NCBI GenBank assembly: GCA_003290165.1
Contig: QNQO01000644.1
Coordinates: 248,001 to 312,000, forward strand
Direction: 5' to 3'
Length of the DNA: 64,000 bases
DNA from: Berberis thunbergii
Lineage: Eukaryota; Streptophyta; Magnoliopsida; Ranunculales; Berberidaceae
Shown: positions 32,880-45,400 of the stretch, one piece after another
Numbering within the stretch: position 1 is the first letter of the stretch
Layout of the letters: every line of letters starts with the position of its first letter
Notes under the pieces: generated by a model
What the model was told of the DNA's origin: nothing
Database searches by the model: none
Seen by the model: only the letters and a program-made list of their open reading frames with translations
Program-made: the position numbers and the translations under genes

Positions 32880-34823
32880 ATGCCCAAGAGGGCAACACGC
32901 GCGACTCTAGACAACATTCATCACGACTACTCGTTGCCCAATGATTTGGAGATTGTTTTCCCCAGGGATGATGATAGTCCTTGTCGCCCTTGGTCTGGAT
33001 ACATTGCTTTGTATCTAGGTATGTTTCATTCTGGTTTCAGGCTTCCGGCTCCTTTTATCGTCTGGGAGTACTTGGACTTGGTTGAAATTGCTCCAGCTCA
33101 ACTTGTTCCTAACGGTTGGAAGGTACTGACTTCGACCTTGGCGAGGGTTGTTGTTGCTCGCATCCCTATGAATGTTAGGGTTTTGTGTTCCCTGGTAAGG
33201 TTTTGTGTGGACCCTAGTTTCACTTATCGTTTGCATTCTCTTCCCTGCTTTGAGGACCTGCGAGAGGAGTATGTGGGTTGGTCGAGGTTCTAGTTTTACG
33301 CCTCTCTTTCTTCTAACCATTTTAGGTTCCATGGGAATCAGATTCTGCGATTGTTCCTGGAGCCTATGAAGGTTGAGTTGTCACTGTCTTTAGAAGAACA
33401 TGGTTTTCATCGTCGATTTTGTGATCTTCCCCGAGTATCGGTTGAAGATTTCCTTATTTCAAATGATGTTGTCCGTGGTGATCTGCTTTCACCGTGTAGG
33501 GCAAGCATCGCTTCTAAGGTTATTGTTGTGCGCGTTGGCGATGTAGGAGTTTTTGCTTCTGCTCGAGGTCCTAGGAACGCTGGTCCAATTGTTAACAAAA
33601 GGAAAGTTCCTAGGCCTCCTAGCCCCTCCAAGATATTGGTCGCAAGTCCTGGCCATGTCACGGAGAGGAAAAAACTTGCTTCTTTTGTCATTGAATATGC
33701 CAGGACCCCCTCTCATTGCCTCTCTTCAGAAAGGGGTCATGGTTCGGGTGATGATTTCTCTGCTTGTAAGGACGAAGTGGTGAACTGGGTCTTCGAGGTA
33801 AGTAAGAAGCATGTTTCTCGCCCTTTGGATGACCATGAGAAAAAGTTTGTTGCTTCTTATGGCTTGCCGAATTCTGTCAGCCTTTCGATTGATGATTCAC
33901 ACATCATCGAGAATAAAATGCTTCAGCTGGGTGTTTGGTTGTCGGATAATCCACGCCCTGCTCCTTCTATCCTTGGCGTGACCTTCTGGCCTTCCGAAGC
34001 TGATGTGCAGGACAATGCTCGCAACTTCATTGGCTGCTATCACGGACGATTGGCTAACAAAACTCCTATGCCCGTGTGTAAACCACGTCATCATATTGAC
34101 GATAGCCTCCAACATCTTATGGAGGGGATGACGCATGGCTATCATGGGGTCAGACTGTAAGGCGTCTCATGTCGAGCGAAAGCTTTCGGGACACATTTTG
34201 GTTCTTTTTCATGTTTTCATCAATTGGATTTGTTGAAGGTGTAGTGCACGAAACGTGAGAAGGATGTGGGCTCTATGTGGGAGTGATTGAGGGAACTCGA
34301 GGCTACGCATGATGTGTTTGCTTCCGACCTCGAGACATCCGAGGTGGAATTGGGCAGGTTGTGTTCCTGTCTGGAGGTTGTTGAGAAAGAGTTGTCTAAC
34401 CAAAAGGCCAATCGTGATGAGGTTGTTCGCTCCGCCAACGAGTGTTCTGCCAAGCTTAAGGCTACTACCGCTCGCATCTTTGAGCTTAATTTTGAGTTTG
34501 TTGAGACCAAGTCTGCGGTCGCTGCTAAACTTTCCAATGTCGACAAAGAGTTAGCGTCTACCCAAGCCAAGCTGTCGACTGTTAAGGAGAAGTTGAAGGC
34601 AACGGAGGCCGCGGATTTTAAGAAAGTGGTTGAGGGTTGCCATGATTTTCTAGATTTCTTGGAAACGCAAGGTTTGAACATGTTCCCCTATCCCAGCCTT
34701 GCTGAGCAAGAGTTTGCCGATGTTGAGGAAGTTGTTCCGAATTCGATGGGTGATCCGGATGTCGAGGATCCCGTTGACCTTGTGCTTCCTGAAAATGTTG
34801 TTCACGATAGTGATTCCTCTTAG
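32880..34823 (+). pseudogene. Antisense additional ORF (aORF) of the Tat gypsy element, PF04195-type
   Basis: The ORF lies on the strand opposite to gag/pol, between integrase and the 3' LTR. All its pieces are in one frame: 32880-33293, 33351-34160 and 34287-34823. They are separated by a TAG at 33291 (reading resumes FYASLSSNHF) and by a gap at 34158-34286. That gap has splice-like borders (CT|GTAAGG, TTGTTGAAG) and may be an intron. The N-terminal part (SGYIALYLGMFHSGFRLPAP, APAQLVPNGWKVL) resembles the putative gypsy-type transposase family PF04195, whose function is unknown. The C-terminal part (ELEATHDVFASDLETSEVEL, KLKATTARIFELNFEFVETK) has coiled-coil character, ending in an acidic tail. 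One clear nonsense codon makes this copy probably inactive. Confidence 0.65.
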
Positions 34824-35276
34824 TTGTTATTTTCTTTTTTCTTTTTGTAAACTCATTTTTTTTAGAAAATAAATTGAAAATTTATTATTTCACATTTTCG
34901 TGTCCCGTATGTCTAGCTTGTTTAGCTTTTACTTATGACATTTTTGGGAGATTTTCGACTTCGGTTGTCTGGATTTTCGTGGGTGGTTTTGATACTCGAC
35001 ATTTTAGTCGTATGGAAGCTTTGGCTTATGGAATCACATTTCTCATTCGGATTACGATGTGGTACGTTACAATCGACATAAAAGTCTAGCTCTTATGTCC
35101 TGGTATTTTATTACTTCACGGTTGATCAGGCCAGAAATTTTGATGTTTGACTCGTTCGCCTAACATATTTGTTTGCTCGATACTCTAGCCATGCTAAGTG
35201 TTCTCTCGAGTTTGTTTTTAATCTGACTTTTTGTCCTGGTCAGCTTTGGTCGTTTCGAATTTGAAAGCAAAAGACT

Positions 35277-36020
35277 TTATCGATAATATCTTTTCAAGTT
35301 CTTTACATTCCATGGTCGAGGTATCGTTTCACCCTTTTTGTCTTCCAACCAGTATGTCCCTAGTCTGTTGATTTTCATCACTCGATAGGGTCCTTCCCAG
35401 TTTGGGTTAAGCTTGCATGCGCCGGGCTCTTTCATGTTTAGTTGGACTTTTTGTAACACCCAGTCTCCGACGTTGAAGTTTCGGATCCATACCTTCTTGT
35501 TATAGTACCTTGCCATGCATTGTTGGTATGCTGTTGTTTTAATCGAGGTTGCTTCTCATTTTTCTTCGAGGAAATCCAACCCGACTCTTAATGCTTTGAC
35601 GTTGTCCTCAACGCATAATTCTTTTGGTTCAAAATGTTGGCATTTCGACCTCCATGGGTATCACCGCTTCTAACCCGTAAGCCAGTGCAAAGGGTGTTTA
35701 TCTTGTTGGAGTTCATTTTGTTGTCCTGTAGGCCCAAAGGACACCGGGTAATTCGGACGTCCATAGTCCTTTCGCTGCCTCGAGTCTTTTTTTGATTGCC
35801 TCCAAATTATTTTAGTGACTTCGGCTTGCGAGTGAGCTGGTGCGGACAAGTGCTGCTGGATATTCATGTTATTGCATAACTCCCTGACCCTTTTGCCTTC
35901 AAACTGCTTCCCATCGTCCGTAACAATTACTTTTGGGATTCTGAATCCACATATGATGTCTCTCTAGAAAAATTTCTCGACTTGTGCGAGTTTGACCTGC
36001 AAAACAATACATGACAACTC
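35277..36020 (-). pseudogene. Gypsy integrase C-terminal fragment
   Basis: The minus-strand reading gives IVTDDGKQFEG (part of the integrase core D(N/D)G motif), NMNIQQHLSAPAHSQAEVTK, then a frame change. It ends with MARYYNKKVWIRNFNVGDWV, GPYRVMKINRLGTYWL and WNVKNLKRYYR (stop near 35277), the typical tail of gypsy polyproteins. It is joined at about 36020-36030 directly to the end of the protease domain (STYNLILGR), so RT, RNase H and the first half of integrase are deleted. Several frameshifts are present. Confidence 0.7.
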
Positions 36021-36720
36021 GCTTCTTTCCCTTCCCAAGATAAGGTTGTAGGTAGACAACATGTCGACTACCATGAAATCCAGAAACATGACCTTTTTTC
36101 AGTTACAGATCCCCTGCCACTACTGCTAACCTTATCTTCCCGATCGGGAAGCATTTCTCTCTGCTGAATCCAATCAGCGAGTAATTTGAAGACATCAGGT
36201 TCTCCTCATTGAAATCCATACTGCGGAATGCATTGTATAACAGAATGTTGAGTGAGCTCTCTGTGTCTACTAGAACTCTTGTTACCTCCCACTTTGCAAT
36301 GGAAACTAAGATGACTAGGGCGTCATTGTGTGATGTTCGGACTCCTTCGAGGTCCTTGTCTGTAAAGGTTAAGGGGGGGGGGGGGGTTGCACCCTTGAGT
36401 ATCAAACATGTTTGTCCTCATCCGCTGGCTATGTATGCATCTCCAGTAGAGTTCGCTTGCGGGACCTGTTCGACTGATCTTCGTCCGGTCCGACCCCATG
36501 AAGGACAAAGATTGTGCCCGGAGTCTCCTTCTATATTTCCTTGACTGACTCCCCCGACCCCTGGATCGTTCTAGTCGCTTCTCAGAGCTCAAAAATTCCT
36601 TTAGCTTGCCCCTGTGAATCCAGTACTCAATCTCATATCTCAGATTCTTGCAATCGTTGGTATCATGGCCACCCTCCTTGCGATACGAGCAGTACTTGCA
36701 GTTGTCACCCTTGGATGGGT
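36020..36720 (-). pseudogene. Gypsy gag zinc knuckle and aspartic protease fragment
   Basis: On the minus strand a zinc knuckle NCKYCSYRKEGGHDTNDCK (near 36700-36645) is followed by a basic linker. The retropepsin region follows: ALVILVSIAKWEVTRVLVDT, then ESSLNILLYNAF, where the usual D(T/S)GS has become DTES, then IGFSREKCFPIGKIRLAVVA. The catalytic Gly is altered, and a 16-20 base G run at 36370 breaks the linker. It is inactive. Confidence 0.65.
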
Positions 36721-36807
36721 CTTTGTACTGCTATGGGGGCTATTAAAGATCTTTCCAGTTTTTCAAGGAATTCAGGACGTCCGACTGGCTAGAATTGAGG
36801 GGGGTCT

Positions 36808-37463
36808 TGATACCAGCAACTGCAAGGGTCTGAGGTAGAGATTGAGTAATGAATCCGCAGGGGCAAGATAAAGAAAATTCTAAGCTTTGAGAAGCGACCA
36901 GAATGATCCAGGGACCAGAGGGAGCCAGTCAAGGCAATATAGGAGACTCCAGGCATAATCTTTGTCTTTCATAGGGTCGGACAGAACGAAGACCAGTCGA
37001 ATAGGTCCTGCAAGTGGACTCTACTAGAGATGCGGACATAGCCCGTAGATGAGGACAGACGCGTTTGCTACTCAAGGGTGCAAAGCCCCATTCCCACCTT
37101 AACCTTTACAAACAAGGACCTCAAAGGAGTCTGAGCACCGATACAATGACGCCCTGGTCATTTCAGTCTCCATTGCAAGGTGGGAGGTAAAATAGCTCTG
37201 GTAGACATGGGGAGCTCACTCAACGTCCTGTTCTACAACGCGTTCTGCAGTATGGACCTCAAGGAGCAAAATTCGACGTCTTCAGATTACACGCTGATTG
37301 GATTCAGCGGAGAGAAATGCTTCATGATCGGGAAGATAAAGTTAGCAGTAGTGGCAGGGGAGCCGCAACTGAGAAAGGTCTTATTTTTGGACTTTATGGT
37401 ACTAGATGCGCCGTCTACCTATAACCTTATCTTGGGAAGACCATGGCTCTGGATCCAATGTAG
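36808..37463 (+). pseudogene. Inverted second copy of the gypsy zinc-knuckle/protease segment
   Basis: On + the same segment is read again: DTSNCKGLR at about 36808, a basic linker, then GKIALVDMGSSLNVLFYNAF, YTLIGFSGEKCFMIGKIKLA and STYNLILGRPWL. The active-site triplet has become DMGSS. It is the reverse complement of 36103-36720 and forms a head-to-head palindrome with it about a short spacer (36720-36808). Divergence is moderate. Confidence 0.7.
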
Positions 37464-38448
37464 TTGGATGTCTTCTTGGACCTGGCTCGAATAGGGTCTG
37501 ACATGTTGTCATTACGTTTCTGCTTGCTCTTCTCTTTATTTTCGCGTCTCCTTCCCTCCTTTTTGTCCTTAGGAGCGGAAGGCTTATTCTCACCTTTTGT
37601 TTCCCTTTTAACGGTCCTCAACTTTTCTAAGGGGTTCCATGGTGAGGTCTTCATAGAGTTTTCATTTTTTAGGCCCACGGTGAAGGTCCTCATGGCTGTG
37701 TCATCGCTGCAATCGTCAATGAGTGTCAGATCGTCGTTGTAGCACGTGACATACTCTCTGAGTGTCTCATTGGAACTATGTTCCAGAGAGAGTCTGTAGT
37801 GTGGGCCTTTCCGAAGATGCTGACTTCCGACAAAATGCGTCAGGAACTCCTTCGCCAGTGTTTGAAGGAGTCGATAGACCTCGGCGAGAGGCTGTGGAAC
37901 CACGTTAGTGCCGACTTATTCAGGCTAGTAGGAAAAGTTCTGCACATCATCAACCCATATCCTTCTTTGAGGCCCATTACATACTGGTAATGGCGCAAGT
38001 GGTCTAATGGGTCGGTGGTTCCATCGTAGAAGTTAAGCTTCGGAGGCATGAACTTCTTTGGAAGGGCCTCGTTCATAATAAGGTCCACGAATGGTGGAAC
38101 TGAGAGACGATACAGAACGTCTGAGTCATGTGTCCCTCTGCGGAGGGATTTCTGAGGGTCGAGCCTCTATGTCCTGGCAGTCAGTTCCACGTTAACTGTG
38201 CCACCTCTTATAGTCCAGTGAGAACTAGCAAGGGCTTAATTCTCCTATGCTTGCTCTATGTCGTCCTCAAGAGACGGAGGCATGTGCTGCTCCTGATCTC
38301 CATTAGCAGGTGAAAGGTTTTGTTGTGCGAGAGTCTCCACCGCTTTGGAAATTTGATGTATTTGAGATGACAACAAATATATCCTAGGGTCCGTCATTGT
38401 TGTTGCTAGCACGGGGGCGTGAGCATGCTGCCCGTGTGTAACCGACAC
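37427..38448 (-). pseudogene. Gypsy gag (Retrotrans_gag) fragment
   Basis: On the minus strand 38448-38245 (MSVTHGQHAHAPVLATT), 38088-37840 (FMPPKLNFYDGTTDPLDHLR, SALTWFHSLSPRSIDSFKHW) and 37903-37427 (FVGSQHLRKGPHYRLSLEHS, NETLREYVTCYNDDLTLIDD, AMRTFTVGL) give the capsid domain in order. Frame changes separate the three. The reading stops near 37445, where the inverted segment begins. Confidence 0.75.
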
Positions 38449-38579
38449 TCCTGAGAGCGACGGTATAGCACCTGTCTGAGCATTTGATGTTTCCCCTTGT
38501 TATATGTTGTAGCGTGATCTAGTGGTCACCATCTCTATGTATTTTGAATGGAGAAAATGCTAGTGAAAGGTTAGGAACT

Positions 38580-38607
38580 TTGTTGTCCCCACGGACGATG
38601 CCAAACT
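38580..38607 (-). other. Leader / primer-binding region of the gypsy element
   Basis: The minus strand after the LTR end GACTGCATCA reads GTTTGGCATCGTCCGTGGGG. The matching phrase, TTTGGCGCCGTCTGTGGGGA or similar, directly follows the 5' LTR in many plant Tat elements (recalled, not searched). Confidence 0.55.
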
Positions 38608-39273
38608 GATGCAGTCATTTTTCGTTCCCTGCTTTGACCTTGATATGCAAACCTGCACAATGAATGCACGAGAGCCACGAACCACCATTGTGGTGGCCGA
38701 TGGCACTCCGATGCTAAAGTCAAACATGGATCTGAGGAAGGTGTATTGCTGTAAACAGGGAATTTGTAGCGTACCTTAGCTTACCAACCTCATGTCTTAT
38801 TTACAGTGCAAGAGTCTTGGTTTGATTAGGCCATCGATGGCGTAGTTTAGGAAGAAGATCTTAATCTTCTCTATTTTGAGTCATGATGTAGAGGGGAATT
38901 TCCTTGTTAGCCCTATGCTCTTAAATACGTGAGAGATAGTTTCCAATCAGAGAGTAATCTGTAGAGAAAAGTTTCCCTATGCAATATGTATTCTAGTATT
39001 TGCTTCCTAGTTGGAAGCGGAGAGCTGCTGTAATTGCTTGTCTGAAGCTGATCCTCGAGATATTTGCCTTAGCAAGGCTTACGAGTATTGAGGATAGCTA
39101 TGAGACGCATGGGCTTAGCGAGTTGTAAGAGTTCGAGTCCGTTTGGCGGATTGCATTGGGCTGGCTTAGAACCGCTTGGGGCGGATAAGTGTTGGGCTGA
39201 TGCGAGGTTTTTCTTCGAGATCATCATGACATGTGTACAACGCAGAGTAGGGACCGTTTTGGTGTATCATCAG
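38608..39273 (-). repeat. 5' LTR of the gypsy element
   Basis: On + it starts TGATGCAGTC and ends GTGTATCATCA. It matches the 3' LTR in the shared GGTGGCC..GGCACTCCGATGCTAAAGTC block and the GTATCATCA end, but is about 100 bp longer. It directly abuts the satellite array at 39274. Confidence 0.6.
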
Positions 39274-39666
39274 GACGATTTCAAGTTTTTTAGGAAATCA
39301 TTGAATTTATTTCAAGACTTCAGCTCACAATTAACGTATTCGCATAGATGCTAGAGCTATGCAGTTTCTTACTTTTTTTAAAATAAAAAAATTTGCTCAA
39401 TTCTGAAGGTATTCATGACTTTGGATGATTTAAGAGGATTTTTTATTTTTTGATAATAACTTATTTTTTCTCTCATTTTAGGACTTCATATCATAATAAA
39501 CGCGGTCTCATAGATACTAGTTAAGATCTATACATTTTCTTAGTTTCTCCAAAATAAAAATTTGGCTTAATTTTAAAGACTCTAATCCACGATTTCATAA
39601 AATTTTTTGTGATTACTATTGAATTTTTTGCTTCGATTCAAGGCTTCACGTCACAATAAACATAGT

Positions 39667-40928
39667 TGTTGATGTGTTCAGATCTATCCTTGTTGATCTC
39701 GAGCCTGTAAAAATTAGTCGCGGTTAAGCTAGGGACCACCGTTGTGGTGACCAAAGGCACTCCGGTGCTTAAGTCAGATATCGATGCAGGGAAGAATGTA
39801 GTAGGGGTACTAGAGCCATTGTGCTTGAACAACTTTGTTTGGATGAGCCTGCTATGGTTCTTGCCTCGTTTTTGCATGGAACTATCCCCCTTCTCAACCC
39901 TGTCCTTGGCTATGGAGGAGTGCTTTGGCTCGCCTTTTCCTTTTCTGGCATCCAACCTTTCTTCCATGGTGATGTATTTCTCGGCGCTCTTAAGCAGACC
40001 CGCCATATAGGCTGGGAGTTCCAAAGTATGGTAGTTGTAAAAGTGACCTCTTCGGAAGCCAAAGGTGAAAGCGATAACTGATGTGTCGTCACTGCAACCG
40101 TTGATCAAAGTCAGCTCGTCATTGAAACGAGTGATGTACTCCCTAAGGGTCTCACCATGCTTCTACTCGAGGCACAATAGATAGTGGGCCCTTTCCTGCT
40201 CCGTTGGCTTTCGACGAACCTATTGATGAATGCCTTCGTAGGACCTGGAATGACTTGATATACCTGGGTTGGAAGTTGTGAACTTGTTGAAGTGTCGTCG
40301 TGTGGTGGTAATGGCGCAGATGATCAAACATATTTGATGTTCCGTCATAGAACTCGAGCTTCGATGGGACGAACTTCTTAGGAAATGAACATTCGAGATC
40401 TCTTCCGAGAATGGAGGGATGATGAGGTCATACAAGACATCAGGGTCGTTCGCGACTAGTCGAAGCAGGTTCTCGACTATGGTCCTATTTGTCCTTGGGG
40501 TCCCCATAATCCTCTCCTTCTCCTGGGCCAACTTCTCGGCAAGCTCTTTGTTCCTCTATGGGGGGAGGGGTTTGCCCTTCTGGGTGTGTTTCTGTGCGTC
40601 CTCTTGGATTAGAGATCCCCCGAATCTTGGCCGGTCTCAGATTGCTGTTATTGATTTCAAGTGATCCTTTCTACCACCCTTGTTAAGTGATCTAGGTGGA
40701 GCAGGATCAGACTCATGTCGAGGGCAGCTACGGTTACCTCCGCGGCTGGACCATGTGGTTGTTCAGTCTCCTTGATCTGATCGATTCGACCTTGTGGTTG
40801 GGCTTCATTGCCAGAGCTTCGTATGGCTCAACATCTTCGTTGAGTGTTCAAGATCTGGTGCTGGTGACCATTTCTCGATGCTTTGCTTAGCTGCAAAGAA
40901 CTTTGTATGTTTGTTTCAGAGAAAATTG
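39667..40928 (-). pseudogene. Second gypsy gag fragment inserted in the satellite array
   Basis: On the minus strand 40531-40220 and 40108-39638 read a related gag (DVLYDLIIPPFSEE, NGCSDDTSVIAFTFGFRRGH, YHTLELPAYMAGLLKSAEKY). It ends in a short LTR-like block on + at 39728-39790 (ACCACCGTTGTGGTGACC, GGCACTCCGGTGCTTAAGTC). Satellite sequence stops at about 39666 and resumes at about 40930. Frameshifts are frequent. It is a separate copy from the element at 31951-39273 and lacks full LTRs and pol. Confidence 0.65.
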
Positions 40929-42335
40929 ATCATCTCACATATCCTAGTCTAGAGCTATGAATTTTCACTCGACTTCAAGACCTCGGGTCACTATAAACAC
41001 AATCTCACAGATCCTAGTCCAAGTTATGAATTTTCTTATTTTTTATAATAAAAAATTTGGCTTAATTTCGAAGACTTTAACCCAATATTCTAGATGATTT
41101 CGAAAGTTTTTTTTTTGGGATTACTGTTGAATTTTTGCTTCAATTTCAAGACCTCAGGTCATAATTAACATAGTTGCACAGATGCTGGTTTAGAGCTATA
41201 CATTTTCTTAATTTTTTTTGAAACCAATATTTTTTCTACATTTCGAAACTTTAACTCATGAGTTTGGAAATTTTTTTATTTATTTATATTTATTTTTTGA
41301 TAACAACTAGTTTTTCTCTCATTTCAAGACTTCATCACAATAAAAATTGTCTTATAGACAATAATTTAGTGCTAAACATTTTCGTAGTTTTTTGAAAATA
41401 ATATTTTGGCATAATTTCAAAGGCTCTAAACTACGATTTTGGACAATTTCAGAGGTTTGTTTTTTGGATTAATGTTGAATTTTCGCTTCGATTTAAGACT
41501 TCCGATCACATTAAAAATAGTAGCTTATATTATAGTTAGAGTTATATATTTTCTGAGCTGTTTGAAAAAAAAAAAAAATTGCCCAATTTTGTAGGCAATT
41601 AACATTGTTGAATCTGAATTTTCTGACCCACGATTTTGGAAATTGATTTTTTTTTTTTTTTTTTTTTGTTGAATCTGAATTTTTGCTTCCTTTTAAAAAA
41701 TTCACCTCTAAAAAATATATGGTCTCATAAATTCTAGGTTAGAGCTTAATATTTTTTTAAATCAAAATTTGGGTTCCATTTCAAAGGCTAAAACCCACGA
41801 TTTTTGATGATTTCGAAAGAATTCTTATTACATTTGAATTTTCACTCCAATTTCAAGACCTCAGTGACAACAAACATAATCACATAGATACTAGTCTAGA
41901 GCCATGAATTTTATTATTTTTTGAAAATCAAAATTTTGACATAAATTTAATGGCTATATAGCCCATGATTTTGGATGTTTTCGAAAGTTTTTTTTATCCG
42001 GTTTACCTTTAAGTTTTCACTCGATTTTATGACCTCAGGTCACTATAAACATAATCTCATAGATCCTAGTTTAGAGCTATGAATTTTCTAAGTTTTTTAT
42101 ATTATAAAATTTGGTTCTATTTAAAAGGCTTTAACTCACAACTTTGGACAATTTCAGAAGTTATTTTTTGGGGATTATCGGGATTTTTTGCTCCAATTTT
42201 GATGACCTCACGTTGCAATTAACATTGTCTCATAGACGATAGCTAGGTATTTTCTTATTTTTTAATAATCAGTTTTTTTTGCTCAATTTTGATGGCTTTA
42301 ACTAACTAATTTTGACGATTTCAGAAGTTTTTTTT

Positions 42336-42433
42336 TTAATTTTTAATTTTTAATTTTTAATTTTTAATTTTTAATTTTTAATTTTTAATTTTTAATTTTT
42401 AATTTTAATTTTTAATTTTTAATTTTTAATTTT
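42336..42433. repeat. (AATTTTT)n heptamer microsatellite inside the satellite
   Basis: About 14 copies of the heptamer AATTTTT run head to tail, with one shortened unit in the middle, inside a type-B monomer tail. Confidence 0.95.
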
Positions 42434-45400
42434 TTTATAACAACTAATGTTTCTCTCATTTCAAGACTTTATATCACAATAAACATAGTCTCATGGATAC
42501 TAGTCTAGAGTTATTACATTTTCTTAGTTTTTTCAAAATAAAAAATTTGGCTTTATTTCAAAGGCTCTAACCCACGATTTTTGAGTATTTCGAAAGTTTA
42601 TTTTTGGATTACTGTGAAAATTTTGCCAAGGTTCAAGACTTCACATCACAATAAACATAGTATCATTTCTTGTAGTTAGAGTTATACAATTTATTATTTT
42701 TTAAAATAAAATAAATTTCAAAGGTTTTAAACCACGATTTTGGATAATTTTACAAAACTTCACGTCAAAATAACATAGTAGCAAAAATTCTATTCTAAAG
42801 CTAATTTTTTTTATTTATTTGAAAAAATTCTATAACATAGTATCATTTCAAAGTCTTGCACCAATTTCAAGACCTCAGTCACAATTAACATAGTCACATA
42901 GATAAATTTCTAGAGCGATGGAGTTTATTAGTTTTTTTTTAAATCAAAATTTTGACTCAATTTAAAAGGCAACCAACAAATTTTGACAAAATCAATTTTT
43001 TTTTTATCAGGATTACCCTTGAATTTTTGCTCGATTTCAAGACCTTAGATCACTATAAACACAATCTCACAGATCTTAGTCTAGAGCTATGAATTTTCTT
43101 AGCTTTTGATAATAAAAGATTTGTCTCAATTTCAAAGGCTTTAACCTACTATTTTGGAGGATTTTAGGAGTTTTTTTTAATTACCGTTGAATTTTTGCTC
43201 CAATTTCAAGACCTCAGTTCACAATTAACATTGTCACACATACACCGGTCTAGAGTTATGCATTTTATTATTTGTTTAAAACATCAAATTTTTTTCTCAA
43301 TTTCGAAAGCTTACTAACTAATTTTGACAAATTCGGAAGATTTTTTATTTTTTGATAACAACTAAATGTTCCCTCATTTCAAGACTTCTTATCACAATAA
43401 ACATAGTCTCATAGATACAGTGTTCTAGAACTATACATTTTTTGGTTTTTTGAAAAAAAAAAAAATTGGCTTAATTTCAAAGGCTGAGGCCACAAATTCG
43501 GAATTTTTTTGGATTACCATAAAATTTTCACTTCGATTCAAGAACTTGCGTCACAATAAACATAGTCATATAGATAATAGTCTAGCACTATGAGTTTTAT
43601 CATTTTTTAAAGACTTTAACCCTGCGATTTTGGATGATTTTAAAGTTTTTATTTTTATTTTTTTGACCCATGATTTTTGAAGATTTAGATTTTTTTTTTC
43701 CTAATTATTCTTGAACTTTTGTTCCAATGTCAAGATCTCACTCACAATAAATACAATCATATAGATAATAGTCTAGAGTTATGAGTTATTTTTTTAACTC
43801 AATTTTAAAGGCTTTAACCCACGATTTTGGACGACTTTGAAAGTTTTTTTTATCGGGATTAAATTTAAATTTTTCTCGATTTCAAGACCTCAGGTCACTA
43901 TAAACACAGTCTCATTGATCCTAGTCTAGAGTTATGAATTTCTAATTTTTTATAAAAAAAATTGGCTCAATTTCAAAGGCTTTACCCACTATTTTGGTCG
44001 ATTTCAATTTTTTTTTATTACCATTAAAACTTCGCTCTGATTTCATCACCTTAGATTACAGTTAATATTGGATTACCTAAATTCTCACTCACTTATTTTT
44101 TTTTCAAGACTTCATATCAGAATAAACATAGTCTCATAGATATAAGTCTAGTGTTTAATTATATTAGTTTTTTGAAAATAAAAAATTTGACTTAATTTGA
44201 TTCTACTAACTCACGATTTTGGACGATTTCGAAAGATTTTTTTTTATTAATGTTAATTTTCCCTTCAATTCAAAACTTCCAGTTACAATAAACAAAGTAG
44301 CATAAATCCTAGTTAGAGCTATACATTTTCTTCATTTTTTGGAAATAAAAAATTTGACTCAGTTTCAAAGGAAAACCCACGATTTTGGAAGTTTTGTATT
44401 TTTGATAAAATCTGAATTTTTTCTTTTATTGTAAAACTTTATGTCTAAATAAAATAATCACATAAATTTTAATCTAAAGCTGAATTTTATTTATTTTTTA
44501 AAAATCAATGTTTGGACTCCATTTCAATGGCTTTTAACCAACGATTTTTTTTACGACTTCGAATTTTTTTATTATCTTTGAATTTTTGCTCCAATTTGAA
44601 AACATCAGTCACATTGAACATAGCTACATAGATAATGATCTAGCGATATGAATTTTATGAGTGTTTTGAAAATCAAAATTTTAAAGGCTTTAACCCATGA
44701 TTTTTTACGATTTCGATTTTTTTTATTAGCTTTGAACTTTTGCTCCAATATGAAGACCTCAGTCACAATAAACGTAGTCACATAGATAATAGTATAGCGC
44801 TATAATTTTTATTAATTTTTTTAAATAAAAAATTTGACTCATTTTAAAGGCTTTTAACCCACGATTTTAGACAATTTTGAAAGTTTTTTTTTATCAGGAT
44901 TACCATTGAATTTTCACTTGATTTCAAGACCTTAGGTCCCTATAAACACAGTCTCATGGATCCTAGTCTTGAGCTTGGATTTTTCTTAGTTTTTTGTAAT
45001 ATAAAATTTGGCCCAATTTTAAAGGCAGAAGCCCACTATTTTGGAAATTTTTTTGTTGGGATCACCCTTGAATTTTTTCTCCAATCTCAAGACCTTTGCT
45101 CACAATTAACATAGTCGCACAAAGGCTAGTCTAGAGCTATGTATTTTCTTACTTTTCAAAAAAATTAAATTTGTTTTTTCAATGTTCTTACTCACAATTT
45201 TGTTCGATTTTGAATTATTTTTAATTTATTTTTGATAACTACTTATTTTTTCTCTCATTATTTCCAGACTTTATATGACAATAAACATAGTTTCTTACAT
45301 AATAGTCTAGAACTATACATTTTCGTAGTTTTTTTTAAAATAAAAAAATCGGCTTAATTTCAAAAGTTAGACCCAAGATTTTGGTTGATTTCAAATTTTT

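Larger units (their letters stand above)
31951..39273 (-). mobile_element. Tat-lineage Ty3/gypsy retrotransposon, rearranged and internally deleted
   Basis: The element reads on the minus strand: 5' LTR (39273-38608), leader with TTTGGCATCGTCCGTGGGGA, gag (38448-37427), an inverted duplicate segment, zinc knuckle and protease (36710-36020), integrase C-terminal part (36000-35277), an antisense ORF on + (32880-34823), a purine tract and the 3' LTR (32516-31951). Both LTRs start TGATGC and end GTATCATCA when read on +. Reverse transcriptase and RNase H are missing. The TTTGGC.(C)CGTC.GTGGGGA leader, the gag type and the antisense ORF before the 3' LTR are, from memory, hallmarks of the Tat lineage. 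The bases flanking the two LTRs differ, so no target duplication remains. Confidence 0.75.
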
